Below, piece after piece: positions 16,323 to 24,177 of a stretch of DNA of 64,000 nucleotides. A program made the translations under genes and the position numbers. Under the pieces are notes generated by a model. It searched no databases, was not told the origin of the DNA, and was given only the letters and a program-made list of their open reading frames with translations. Numbering within the stretch: the stretch's first letter is position 1; every line of letters starts with the position of its first letter. Source of the DNA: an uncultured Christensenella sp. (GTDB lineage Bacteria; Bacillota; Clostridia; Christensenellales; Borkfalkiaceae); NCBI GenBank assembly GCA_910578195.1, contig CAJTOY010000004.1, positions 1-64,000 on the forward strand, given 5' to 3'.

Positions 16323-16530
16323 CTTTGTACTATCGCTCAACCATTATGTTGCCGATTCAAAGGGTATAATCTCAGCCTATGGGTTTGTCGCATATATGCT
16401 TCGCATTACTTCGTTGCGCTGCGGTAGCTTTCGGTCGTTTACACCATAGTAAACTCCTTCAAGTTGTCCTCGCGCGCCTTGTACTGCTTGCATTTCTGCA
16501 ACAAAATTACACGGGCACCCCCGACGGTAT
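16323..16530 (-). ncRNA. TPP riboswitch with an oversized P3 arm
   Basis: Minus-strand THI element. The 5' GGGGGTGCCC (16513-16522) pairs with ACCC (16362-16365) as P2; the invariant CTGAGA is at 16370-16375; ATAAT (16343-16347) and GCG (16334-16336) lie in the P4/P5 side with CAAC/GTTG as P5. P3 starts as GCC-C-GTG/CAT-A-GGC and, in place of the usual short loop, is extended by a complete 122-nt copy of the dispersed hairpin element (copy B). It controls thiT. Confidence 0.88.
16384..16505. repeat. Dispersed covarying hairpin element, copy B (inside riboswitch P3)
   Basis: 122 nt. Tiers: TTTGTCGCA/TGCAACAAA (one C x A), ATGC/GCAT, GCATTAC/GTACTGC (one T x C), and apical GTTTAC/GTAAAC. Both ends coincide with the distal part of riboswitch P3. 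Confidence 0.88.
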
Positions 16531-16547
16531 TAAATTATTGTAATGAA

Positions 16548-16605
16548 ATTATAATTCAAAACCCCCTCAAAGTCAATTGAATTTTATCGAATTGTATTAT
16601 ATAAT
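16548..16605. promoter_or_regulatory. Back-to-back promoters of thiT and the YfbR-like gene
   Basis: Minus strand: TTGACT (16571-16576), 17 nt, TATAAT (16548-16553). Plus strand: TTGAAT (16577-16582), 17 nt, TATAAT (16600-16605). The two -35 boxes abut, so RNA polymerases may compete. Confidence 0.82.
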
Positions 16606-16623
16606 GTTACCGAGGTAATTAAT

Positions 16624-17208
16624 ATGTCATATAACTTTTACGCTTTCATGGACAGAATGAAATATATCAAGAGATGGCAGCTTATGCGTTCTGTGCGCGA
16701 GGAAAACATTATGGAGCACTCACAGCAGGTCGCAATGCTCGCGCACGCGCTCGCCGTTATCGATAATAAAATTTTCGGCGGCAGTGCGGACGCGGAAAAG
16801 GCGGCGCTTTACGCCGTGTATCACGAGTGCAGCGAGGTTTTGACGGGCGACTTGCCCACGCCCATAAAGTATTTCAACAACAATATAGAGGGGGCGTATA
16901 AAAGCCTCGAAGAGAGGGCTTGCGACAAGCTTTTGAACACCTTGCCCGAGGAGCTTCGCGGCGAGTTCGAAAAAAGCATGAAGCCCGACAAAACGAGCGC
17001 GGAGTACGCGATAATGAAGGCGGCGGACAGGCTTGCGGCATACATCAAGTGCCTCGAAGAACTAAGAAGCGGCAACCGCGAGTTCGCCAAAGCCAAGCAA
17101 TCCATCGAAGATGATTTGCACTCCCGCAATATGCCCGAGGTCGAATATTTCTTCGAAAAGTTCATAAAGAGCTTCGAGCTCACTCTCGACGAACTCGAAG
17201 GGCTTTAA
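16624..17208 (+). CDS. YfbR-like HD-family 5'-deoxynucleotidase
   Basis: 194 residues, aligning along its whole length with E. coli YfbR, a dNMP 5'-nucleotidase: RWQLMRSVREENIMEHS (first His), VAMLAHALAVID, TGDLPTPIKYFNN, YIKCLEELRSGNREF. The central HD dyad is H-E here (YHECSEVLTG), a conservative change of a metal ligand. GAGGTAAT precedes the ATG. It is single-gene transcribed from a consensus promoter divergent from thiT. Confidence 0.88.
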   Translation: MSYNFYAFMDRMKYIKRWQLMRSVREENIMEHSQQVAMLAHALAVIDNKIFGGSADAEKAALYAVYHECSEVLTGDLPTPIKYFNNNIEGAYKSLEERACDKLLNTLPEELRGEFEKSMKPDKTSAEYAIMKAADRLAAYIKCLEELRSGNREFAKAKQSIEDDLHSRNMPEVEYFFEKFIKSFELTLDELEGL

Positions 17209-17212
17209 AATT

Positions 17213-17264
17213 TTGCGCTATAATTAAGGTATATAGCGCAATAGCTTGACTGCGTCAAGCTATT
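17213..17264. terminator. Two adjacent hairpins between yfbR-like and BspA-like genes
   Basis: TTGCGCTATA/TATAGCGCAA (17213-17241) and AATAGCTTGAC/GTCAAGCTATT (17240-17264, loop TGC) share a junction. Neither has a T-tract. They may terminate the upstream gene or form the 5' UTR of the lipoprotein gene. Confidence 0.55.
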
Positions 17265-17293
17265 AAAAATCATTATCTGAAAGAGGTAAAAAA

Positions 17294-19228
17294 ATGAAAA
17301 AGCTTTTATTACTGTTGTTGTGCGCGGGCACGGCGGCAACCGCCGCCGCGGGACTGTCCGCGTGCGAGCACAAGCACGATTATTCCGAAACGGAGGTGTC
17401 GCCCACCTGTACGGAGCAGGGCTACACCGTTTACCGCTGTAACTGCGGCGAGGAGTATAAGGATAATTACACTCAGCCGCTCGGACACAAGCTCGGAGCT
17501 TACGTTTCCGACGGCAACGCGACTTGCACGAAGGACGGCACCGAAACGGCGGAGTGCGAAAGCTGCGGCGGGCACGATACCCGCGACGTTCCGAATTCGA
17601 AGCTCGAACACCGTTTCGTAAGCTATATGCCCGACGGCAACGCGACTTGCACCGAGGACGGCACTAAAACCGCGCGTTGCGAAAACTGCGACGCAACCGA
17701 TACTCTTCCCGACGAGGGCAGTAGAAGGGGGCACACCTTCCTGTTCGACGGCTACGTTTCCGACAATAACGGAACGTGCACGAAAAACGGCACCGAAACC
17801 GCGAAGTGTTTAAACTGCGACGCAACGACTCAGAGGGAGGAGGGCAACAGTAAAAAATACCACCGCTATGAAAACGGAAGCTGTACGGTCTGCAATGCAA
17901 GCTACACCGAGGGACTGAAATTCGAGCCCTTCGGCAAAGACTGTATTTTAACGGGCATAGGCACGGCAACGGGCTCGGAAATAATAATTCCCGACACGGT
18001 TGACGGTAAGCGCGTGCGCGTGATAGCCGAAAGAGTGTTTCAGGATTGCGATTTTATAAAGAAGATCGTAATTCCGCATAGCGTAGACGACGTAAGGGAC
18101 GGCGCGTTCCAGTATTGCTATAATCTTGAAAGCCTGCTCGTCGAGGACGGCAATACCGTCTACTATTCCGAGGGCAACTGCGTTATAGCGCAATATGATA
18201 AAAAGGTCGTCGCGGGCAGCAAGAACAGCGTGATACCCGAGGGCGTCGTTTCGATAGGCAAGTATGCGTTCGCGTGCACGGGAATAGAGAAGCTTACGAT
18301 TCCCGCAGGCGTGAAAAGTATATGGGAATACGCGTTCAGCGGCTGTCAGAGCCTTAAAACGCTCGAGGTGGAGGCGGGCAACCCCGCCTACCGCTCGGAG
18401 GGAAACTGCATAATAGAGCTTAAAAGCAACACCCTTATCGCGGGCTGTAACGCGAGCGTTATTCCCGAGGGCATAACCGCAATCGGCGAAGCGGCGTTCT
18501 ATAACTGTTCTCTGCTTTCGTCCGTCGTTTTGCCCGCGAGCCTGACCTCGATAGGCGAAAACGCGTTCATCTCCTGCAATTCGCTGACGGCGGTGACCGT
18601 CCATGCGGGCGTGACCGAAATAGCGCGGGGCGCGTTCCAATACTGCTATGCGCTTACGGTATACTGCGAGGTTGCCGAAGTGCCCGAGGGCTGGACGGAT
18701 AACGGCGCAATGAACGGCTGGCTTAAAACGTGCACCATCGTGTGGGACTGCAAAAACAACGACAGGGACGCCGAAGGCTTTGCGTACACGCTCGTCAACG
18801 GCGTGCGCTATAAGCTTAAAGACGGCTCGGCGTGGGTTGTGGAGCAGCCCGCAAATCTGATTGACGCCTATATACTCACTGCCGTGGAGTACGGCGGCGA
18901 AAGCTACAAGGTCGATTACGTTAGCAATCAGGCGTTCCGTAAATGCGATATGCTTGAAAAGGTGCGTATACCTCAGACGGTGACTTCCGTATACCCGCAG
19001 ACCTTCCAGAATAATAGTGCTTTGAAGGAGGTCGTTTTGCCCGCTACGGTTTCGAAGATAGCGTACGCGGCGTTTGCGGGCTGCGAAAATCTGAGCGTGA
19101 TAAAATTCGAGGGTATGAAGGAAACCTGGAAGAAAATAGAAAAGAATAAGGATTGGTGTAAGAATACGGGCGAGTTCACCGTGGAGTGCTCCGACGGTAT
19201 TTTGACGAAAGCCGAAAGCATGGAATAA
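17294..19228 (+). CDS. BspA-like leucine-rich-repeat surface lipoprotein
   Basis: 644 residues. A signal peptide ends in a lipobox with Cys24 (GLSAC). Residues 25-200 hold four short modules built on CT..G.....C..C pairs with a following GH or H (for example PTCTEQGYTVYRCNCGEEY), the type seen in Clostridia surface proteins. Residues about 215-480 and 535-625 are BspA-type LRR_5 repeats (IPEGVVSIGKYAF, IPAGVKSIWEYAF, LPASLTSIGENAF). It is likely a host- or particle-binding adhesin. AGAGG SD, monocistronic. Confidence 0.88.
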   Translation: MKKLLLLLLCAGTAATAAAGLSACEHKHDYSETEVSPTCTEQGYTVYRCNCGEEYKDNYTQPLGHKLGAYVSDGNATCTKDGTETAECESCGGHDTRDVPNSKLEHRFVSYMPDGNATCTEDGTKTARCENCDATDTLPDEGSRRGHTFLFDGYVSDNNGTCTKNGTETAKCLNCDATTQREEGNSKKYHRYENGSCTVCNASYTEGLKFEPFGKDCILTGIGTATGSEIIIPDTVDGKRVRVIAERVFQDCDFIKKIVIPHSVDDVRDGAFQYCYNLESLLVEDGNTVYYSEGNCVIAQYDKKVVAGSKNSVIPEGVVSIGKYAFACTGIEKLTIPAGVKSIWEYAFSGCQSLKTLEVEAGNPAYRSEGNCIIELKSNTLIAGCNASVIPEGITAIGEAAFYNCSLLSSVVLPASLTSIGENAFISCNSLTAVTVHAGVTEIARGAFQYCYALTVYCEVAEVPEGWTDNGAMNGWLKTCTIVWDCKNNDRDAEGFAYTLVNGVRYKLKDGSAWVVEQPANLIDAYILTAVEYGGESYKVDYVSNQAFRKCDMLEKVRIPQTVTSVYPQTFQNNSALKEVVLPATVSKIAYAAFAGCENLSVIKFEGMKETWKKIEKNKDWCKNTGEFTVECSDGILTKAESME

Positions 19229-19233
19229 AATAG

Positions 19234-19258
19234 CGGCGGAGCGCCGCGCGCTCCGCCG
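19234..19258 (+). terminator. Terminator of the BspA-like gene
   Basis: CGGCGGAGCG/CGCTCCGCCG (19234-19243 and 19249-19258), loop CCGCG; no plus-strand T-tract. Confidence 0.6.
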
Positions 19259-19260
19259 TC

Positions 19261-19663
19261 AAAACACAATCCCCCGCGCAACCGCACGGGGGAAATTATT
19301 TGTAAATTATTCAGTTTTATTGCGGAAATCGCCTCCCCGCGGAGCTGAAAAAGCTGTTTCGGTTATTGTAACCATTGCGGTCTCTGCCGCACAAGTTTTT
19401 CCGCGCTCGGAATCAGATTTCCTCCGTAAAATTGTACATCGGAGTTTACCCTTCCTTTCAGTTAATCGTCTTTGCGAAGTAAATCATAAACGTTTACCTC
19501 CGTAACAATTACTTTGCGTTGCCGCTTATTATAAAGCGACGGTGATTTGAAACTTTTTTGAAAATAAACCTTGTCCCGCTTTCGCGGCTACTTGTCCTTC
19601 ATATAGCTTACCTCAAAGATTAATGTTGGCGCCTAACATTTAATGTAAGTTATTTTCTTTTGT
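19261..19663 (-). ncRNA. Candidate 400-nt structured noncoding RNA
   Basis: A complete minus-strand transcription unit with no sizeable ORF: consensus promoter at 19670-19697 and a terminator hairpin CCCCCGTGC/GCGCGGGGG with A-rich plus strand at 19261-19292. Between them lie many local hairpins: CCGC-GAAA-GCGG (a GNRA loop), CTCC...GGAG around GTA/TAC, TTCCG-AGCG-CGGAA, GCGG-CAGAGA-CCGC, GGTTA-CAA-TAACC, CTCC-GCG-GGGAG. Several SD-like tracts precede mini-ORFs of 4-9 codons. I do not recognise the family. Confidence 0.6.
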
Positions 19664-19669
19664 ACCTTT

Positions 19670-19697
19670 ATTATAGCACGCGTTTTGAGTTTGTCAA
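19670..19697 (-). promoter_or_regulatory. Promoter of the candidate ncRNA
   Basis: Minus strand TTGACA (19692-19697), 16 nt, TATAAT (19670-19675). An AATGTT-AGGCGCC-AACATT palindrome follows about 35 nt downstream. Confidence 0.75.
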
Positions 19698-19796
19698 GGG
19701 GTATTTTAAAAATATTTTTAAAAATCGTTAAAAAAGAAGCATTTTTTTCGGCGGTGTGCTATAATGTTTCGGTATTTAAACAAAGGAGATAAAAAA

Positions 19797-21185
19797 ATGG
19801 GCGTAGAAGGCGTATTTTCAATAGACAGCGGTCTCGGTTTTGTCATAATAATAGCCATTATTCTGTTTTCTACAAAGGTTTTAGGGCTTGTGTGCAGACG
19901 CATAGGTCTGCCTCAGGTCTTGGGTTACATAATCGCGGGAATTATAATAGGTCCCGCAATCTTCGGCGAGCTTTGCGGTTTTTCGCTTATCGGGCTCAAC
20001 AAGCCGGGCAGCGACGCTTCGTACAAGGCGCTGTTTCTTTTGAACGGCTTCGGCGAGGACGGGTTCTCTATGGGCACGGACGGGCTTGCCATATTCTCTA
20101 AAATCGGCGTTTTGCTGCTTATGTTCTCGACGGGTCTCGAAACCAACCTTTCCGAGCTGAAAAAGACGGGGCTTGCCGCAACCCTTGTTGCGTGCATGGG
20201 CGTAGCCGTTCCCATGGCGCTGGGCATTTTGATTTCTCTGCCCTTCGGAAGTCTTGGTCTGGGCACCGAAAATATTTATAACTGCGTATTTATCGGCGCG
20301 ATACTGACCGCGACGTCGGTCGCCATCACCGTGTCGGTTTTAAAGGAGCTGGGCAAAATCAGCACCAAGCTCGGCACTACCATCGTTTCCGCCGCGATTA
20401 TCGACGACGTTATCGGCATTATCGTTTTGTCGATTGTAACGGGTATCGCAAAGTCGGGCGACGCGGGCGATTTGACGGGCTTCGCGTGGTTCAAGGCGCA
20501 GTGGTGGGGCACCGTCATTATGATTGTCGCGTTCTTTATCGTGGCAATCGCGCTCGGCTTCGGCATATCCTACCTCTTCAAGTGGCTGGATAAAAAGTGG
20601 CCTTCGACCCACCGTATACCCGTATTCTCGCTCGTAGTATGCTTCTTCTACTCGTGGCTTGCGGAGGAAGTGTTCGGCGTCGCCGACATAACGGGCGCGT
20701 TCCTTGCTGGCATAGTGCTTTCGACCGTGCACCACGCCAGCGAGTACACAGACAAAAAGGTAGAGGTCAACACGTACACGATGTTCGCGCCCGTGTTCTT
20801 TGCGAACATAGGCATAAGCAATATTTCCTTCCTCGGACTGAACGGAATGATTTTCCTGTTCGCGTTCCTCGCCGTGCTCATGGGGCTTATCGGCAAAATC
20901 GTCGGCTGCGGCGCGGTCGCGAAATGCTTCAAGTATAATTTAAGGGAAAGCTCGATTGCGGGCGTCGGCATGATGGCGCGCGGCGAAGTCGCGCTTATCG
21001 TCACCTCGACCGCGCTCGGCGCGGGTCTGCCCGAGGAGTTCGTCATAATGACGGTGCTTCTAATTCTCGTTTCCTCGGTGCTTACGCCCGTCTTGTTGAA
21101 GGCGCTTTACGGCAAGCAAAAGCCTTTGCCCGCAAACGGTGCGCCCGAACCTGCGGACAGCTTAGAACCGCCCGAACAGCAATAA
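19797..21185 (+). CDS. CPA2-family cation:proton antiporter
   Basis: 462-residue membrane protein of the Na+/H+ exchanger superfamily (PF00999), with about 12-13 hydrophobic segments. The paired aspartates in AAIIDDVIGIIVLSIV are the ion-binding DD motif of electrogenic NapA/NhaA-type antiporters. The late segment GVGMMARGEVALIV matches the conserved RGE helix. No C-terminal TrkA-N domain is present. The start at ATG 19797 behind AAAGGAG is preferred to 19764. A -10 box lies at 19760-19765. It converges on the marR gene. Confidence 0.88.
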   Translation: MGVEGVFSIDSGLGFVIIIAIILFSTKVLGLVCRRIGLPQVLGYIIAGIIIGPAIFGELCGFSLIGLNKPGSDASYKALFLLNGFGEDGFSMGTDGLAIFSKIGVLLLMFSTGLETNLSELKKTGLAATLVACMGVAVPMALGILISLPFGSLGLGTENIYNCVFIGAILTATSVAITVSVLKELGKISTKLGTTIVSAAIIDDVIGIIVLSIVTGIAKSGDAGDLTGFAWFKAQWWGTVIMIVAFFIVAIALGFGISYLFKWLDKKWPSTHRIPVFSLVVCFFYSWLAEEVFGVADITGAFLAGIVLSTVHHASEYTDKKVEVNTYTMFAPVFFANIGISNISFLGLNGMIFLFAFLAVLMGLIGKIVGCGAVAKCFKYNLRESSIAGVGMMARGEVALIVTSTALGAGLPEEFVIMTVLLILVSSVLTPVLLKALYGKQKPLPANGAPEPADSLEPPEQQ

Positions 21186-21187
21186 AA

Positions 21188-21209
21188 AAAGCTCCCGCAA
21201 GGGAGCTTT
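21188..21209. terminator. Shared terminator between antiporter and marR
   Basis: AAAGCTCCC/GGGAGCTTT with a GCAA loop, flanked by A's and T's so it can work in both directions. Confidence 0.85.
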
Positions 21210-21639
21210 ATTCGTTGGATAAATCGTTGTAATAGCTTTCGAGGCGGTCGGCGATTTCGCCGAGAGATTTATAAAAGAAAATCCTTTCCTCATCGGTAAA
21301 AAACGCGCTTCCCGCTTCTACGGCTTTGTCCGAGCGCTCGGTTATAAACTCCGCAAGGCTTTTGCCCTTTTCGGTAAGTACCGTCCGCGCGCCGACCTTT
21401 TCGGCGTAGCCTTGCTGTATCATTGTTTTGAGCGCGCGGGATATTGCCGCCTTGTCTTCGAGCGTGAGCTTGACAAGCTCGGTCGAGGTGAGTCCTTCGG
21501 GGTGTTCGTTAAGATAATAACCGCACATTATGTGCACGGCTTTAAGCCCGTGCTTCTGCGATTCGAGCAGTTTTATCTTCTGCACAATCTTGTTCAGCTT
21601 CAAAATCGTTATTGTAAAGTGTTCGAAAATTTTATCCAT
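21208..21639 (-). CDS. MarR-family transcriptional regulator
   Basis: 143 residues. It has a winged-helix MarR core: GLTSTELVKLTLEDKAAISRAL as the recognition helix-turn-helix and GYAEKVGARTVLTEKGK as the wing, flanked by dimerisation helices. The start at 21639 is chosen for GGTGG 6 nt upstream; upstream in-frame sequence contains the promoter. A palindrome at 21653-21666, at the expected transcription start, suggests autorepression. No adjacent transporter or resistance gene is obviously its target except the convergent antiporter. Confidence 0.85.
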   Translation of the reverse strand: MDKIFEHFTITILKLNKIVQKIKLLESQKHGLKAVHIMCGYYLNEHPEGLTSTELVKLTLEDKAAISRALKTMIQQGYAEKVGARTVLTEKGKSLAEFITERSDKAVEAGSAFFTDEERIFFYKSLGEIADRLESYYNDLSNE

Positions 21640-21652
21640 AATTCCACCGTAC

Positions 21653-21699
21653 GTTGACTTTTCAACCGTAATTATATTGATTAATTCCGCGTATGTCAA
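21653..21699 (-). promoter_or_regulatory. marR promoter and operator
   Basis: Minus strand TTGACA (21694-21699), 17 nt, TATAAT (21671-21676). The palindrome GTTGACTTTTCAAC (21653-21666) overlaps the predicted transcription start. Confidence 0.75.
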
Positions 21700-21756
21700 A
21701 TAATAAAACGGACTTGCCGTAAAATTCGGCACGTCCGTTTTATCTCATACAACAAT

Positions 21757-21987
21757 TCAGTGTGAAAGCATCCAGTTTTTCACTTCCTCCCGCGCAATGG
21801 GGAAAATGCTTTCAAAAGGATACTTGGACGAAATTCCTCCGTTGGTGTATACAAAATATCTTCCGTCGTTCGTTTTATATAAGGTCTCTTCATAGCCGTT
21901 CGGGTCGCCGGGCACACCGTAGGTGAATTTTTTGTCTATTGTAGAGTTCATGGTGTCGTAAACGACGCCGTCGATTTCTTTACACAT
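21757..21987 (-). CDS. Conserved hypothetical small protein (76 aa)
   Basis: Soluble 76-residue protein with GGGGAG 10 nt before the ATG at 21987. The central part (ETLYKTNDGRYFVYTNGG, then PFESIFPIAREEVKNW) resembles a common small Firmicutes protein of unknown function whose core reads YRT..GEYFLYG.GG; this is recalled from memory, not searched. It is monocistronic, with a TTGACT-type promoter just upstream (about 22040). Confidence 0.7.
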   Translation of the reverse strand: MCKEIDGVVYDTMNSTIDKKFTYGVPGDPNGYEETLYKTNDGRYFVYTNGGISSKYPFESIFPIAREEVKNWMLSH

Positions 21988-22157
21988 AGATTTTACTCCC
22001 CTAACATATTTGAAAACGCTTTTAAATTTTATCACACCCGCGCGAATAAAGTCAACGCAATCAAATTTATTGCCCTCACGCCCCTGCGTTTGTTATTTAA
22101 TAGCTAAAAAATGTTAATACACAAAATAAAATATTGAAAAATGTCAACCGAATTTAC

Positions 22158-22186
22158 TTGACATATCTTTTGCGGTAATGTAATAT
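22158..22186 (+). promoter_or_regulatory. ylxM-ffh promoter giving a leaderless GTG start
   Basis: TTGACA (22158-22163), 17 nt, TAATAT (22181-22186), then 8 nt to the GTG at 22195. No SD. Confidence 0.75.
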
Positions 22187-22194
22187 ATATCGCG

Positions 22195-22512
22195 GTGGAC
22201 AAATTTTCTTTTATTACCCTTTGGGATACCTACAACGGATTGCTGACCAAAACCCAGCAAGAGATTACCGATTTATATTTCAATATGGATTTGACGGTAT
22301 CCGAAATTGCCGCGGAAAAGAACGTTTCGAGGCAAGCCGTTTCAGACTGTCTGAAAGGCTGTAAAGCACAGCTCGAAGAGTACGAGGAGAAACTCCGTTT
22401 CTGCCGCCGTAATATAGGCGTGAAGAAGTGGATCGAAGAGTTTGCGTCCGCCCGCCCCGAGTTCAAAGAGGAAACGGATAAGCTCGGCGCGATTATAAGA
22501 GGGGAGGTGTAG
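22195..22512 (+). CDS. ylxM: YlxM/p13-like SRP-associated HTH protein
   Basis: 105 residues with the UPF0122 sigma-70 region 4-like HTH (TVSEIAAEKNVSRQAVSDCLK) after the conserved YNGLLTKTQQEITDLYF. GTG start; no SD, with the -10 box 8 nt away, so probably leaderless. It lies 3 nt before ffh, the usual ylxM-ffh pair; in streptococci and Bacillus it modulates SRP assembly. Confidence 0.92.
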   Translation: MDKFSFITLWDTYNGLLTKTQQEITDLYFNMDLTVSEIAAEKNVSRQAVSDCLKGCKAQLEEYEEKLRFCRRNIGVKKWIEEFASARPEFKEETDKLGAIIRGEV

Positions 22513-22515
22513 ACT

Positions 22516-23826
22516 TTGGGCGCGTTTTCGTCGTTATCCGAAAGATTAAACCATATTTTTTCAAAGCTTACAAAGCGCGGCAGACTGACCGAGCTTGAAA
22601 TAAAGACCGCAATGCGCGAGGTGCGCGTTGCGCTTTTAGAGGCGGACGTAAACGTCAAGGTCGCAAAACAGTTCTGCTCGGAGGTCTCCGAAAAGGCGGT
22701 CGGGCAGGAAATTTTAAAAAGCCTTAACCCCGCCCAGCAAGTTATAAAAATCGTCAATGACGAGCTTATCGCCCTTATGGGTTCCTCAAACCAGAAGCTC
22801 GCCATTTCACCCAAGCCTCCCACGGTCATAATGATGTGCGGACTTCAAGGCGCGGGTAAGACGACCCTTTGCGGCAAGCTTGCCGTAAACTTGAAAAAAA
22901 GCGGCAAAAAACCCCTTTTGGTCGGGTGCGACATATACCGCCCCGCCGCCATAAACCAGCTTAAAGTAGTCGGCAAAAACGCGGGCGCGGAGGTGTTCGA
23001 AAAGGGCACGCAAAGCCCCGTAAAAACGGCTCGGGAAGCGGTCGAATACGCGAAATCCATGGGCTTCGATACGGTGATTATAGACACCGCGGGACGCCTC
23101 GAAATCGACGAAGCGCTCATGCAGGAGCTTGAAAATATCAAAAAGGGCGTCGAGGTCACCGAAATTCTTTTAACCGTCGACAGCATGATGGGTCAGGTCG
23201 CGGTCAACGTTGCAAAGACCTTTAACGAAAGGTTGGAGGTCACGGGCATAATTTTGACCAAGCTCGACGGCGATACCCGCGGCGGAGCGTGCCTTTCAAT
23301 TAAGGCGGTCACGGGCAAGCCCGTTAAATTTATAGGCGTGGGCGAAAAGCTTACCGATTTGGAGCCGTTCTATCCCGACCGCATGGCGTCGAGAATTCTC
23401 GGCATGGGCGACGTTCTGACCCTGATTGAAAAGGCGCAGGAGGCTGTCAGCGAGGAGCAGGCGAAGGCAATGCAGAAAAAGATGCTTGAAAACACCTTCA
23501 CGCTCGAAGATTACCTCGTACAGTTCGAGAGTATGAAAAAGATGGGCGGCGCGCAAGCCGTGCTTGCCATGATGCCGGGCATGGGCGGAAAGGTCAAGGC
23601 GGACGACATCGACGAAAACAGAATCGAGCGCACGAAGGCGATTATTCTTTCCATGACCAAGCGCGAGCGGGTCGAGCCGTCGATAATAAACTCGTCGAGG
23701 AAGAAGAGAATTGCGGCGGGTTCGGGCACGAGCGTGCAGGAGATAAACCAGCTTTTGAAGCAGTTCGAGCAGACGAAGCAGTTAATGAAGCAATTGAAAA
23801 GCGGCAAGAGAAGATTGCCTTTTTAA
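22516..23826 (+). CDS. ffh: Signal recognition particle protein Ffh (SRP54)
   Basis: 436 residues: N domain helices, G domain with P-loop GLQGAGKTTLCGK (from about residue 108), DTAGRLEID, and TKLDGDTRGGACLS, then a methionine-rich M domain (residues about 300-436) that binds 4.5S RNA and signal peptides. TTG start with GGGGAGG 8 nt upstream. The next gene, rpsP, is 350 nt away because an RNA with tRNA-like ends is inserted here. Confidence 0.96.
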   Translation: MGAFSSLSERLNHIFSKLTKRGRLTELEIKTAMREVRVALLEADVNVKVAKQFCSEVSEKAVGQEILKSLNPAQQVIKIVNDELIALMGSSNQKLAISPKPPTVIMMCGLQGAGKTTLCGKLAVNLKKSGKKPLLVGCDIYRPAAINQLKVVGKNAGAEVFEKGTQSPVKTAREAVEYAKSMGFDTVIIDTAGRLEIDEALMQELENIKKGVEVTEILLTVDSMMGQVAVNVAKTFNERLEVTGIILTKLDGDTRGGACLSIKAVTGKPVKFIGVGEKLTDLEPFYPDRMASRILGMGDVLTLIEKAQEAVSEEQAKAMQKKMLENTFTLEDYLVQFESMKKMGGAQAVLAMMPGMGGKVKADDIDENRIERTKAIILSMTKRERVEPSIINSSRKKRIAAGSGTSVQEINQLLKQFEQTKQLMKQLKSGKRRLPF

Positions 23827-23918
23827 ACAGCGTAAGCGGGCTTGTCGCGGGCATATACGGGGATTACGACGTTGCACGAGAATCACCACGTTTATAGCGA
23901 CGATGGCAATTAAATAAT

Positions 23919-24109
23919 CTGTCGGTAGCTCAAACGGAGAGAGCGGGATAAAACTTGGAGTCCGTCGCAAGCGAGAGGTTCCGGAGGCACCGAAAGGCAA
24001 ATTAGCCGACGGCGGGGCAGCTCCGCCAGACTGAAACGTGTAGGGAAGCGGGTTATCCTCATTCGCTAAGCTAAAAAAAGTGCGGGTTCGAGCCCCGCCC
24101 GACAGACCA
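23919..24109 (+). ncRNA. 191-nt RNA with tRNA-like 5' and 3' ends
   Basis: 5' CTGTCGG (23919-23925) pairs perfectly with CCGACAG (24099-24105), followed by discriminator A and encoded CCA. A canonical D arm (TA-GCTC-AAACGGAGA-GAGC) and a canonical T arm (GCGGG-TTCGAGC-CCCGC, 24082-24098) are present. In place of a 17-nt anticodon arm there are about 135 nt: an outer GGATAA/TTATCC helix enclosing CCGTCG/CGACGG and a GGCGGGG/CTCCGCC hairpin. AGACTGAAACGTGTAG near the 3' side looks like the corresponding part of tmRNAs. No tag reading frame is apparent. It could be a tmRNA relative, a tRNA with an intervening sequence, or a degenerate fusion. Confidence 0.55.
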
Positions 24110-24177
24110 TAATTACGTTGCGAGCAAAAATCAGTAAACAAAAATAAATAAATTTTTATATATAGGAGAAAACAAAA

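Noticed and set aside
19261..19663. RNase P RNA
   Set aside because: The GAGGAAAGUCC and ACAGAA-type universal motifs are not found; only GGTAAACTCC looks similar.
23827..23920. tmRNA 5' domain with a proteolysis tag frame upstream of the tRNA-like RNA
   Set aside because: No frame gives a typical tag ending in ALAA, and the best acceptor partner of the 3' end is at 23919, not further upstream.
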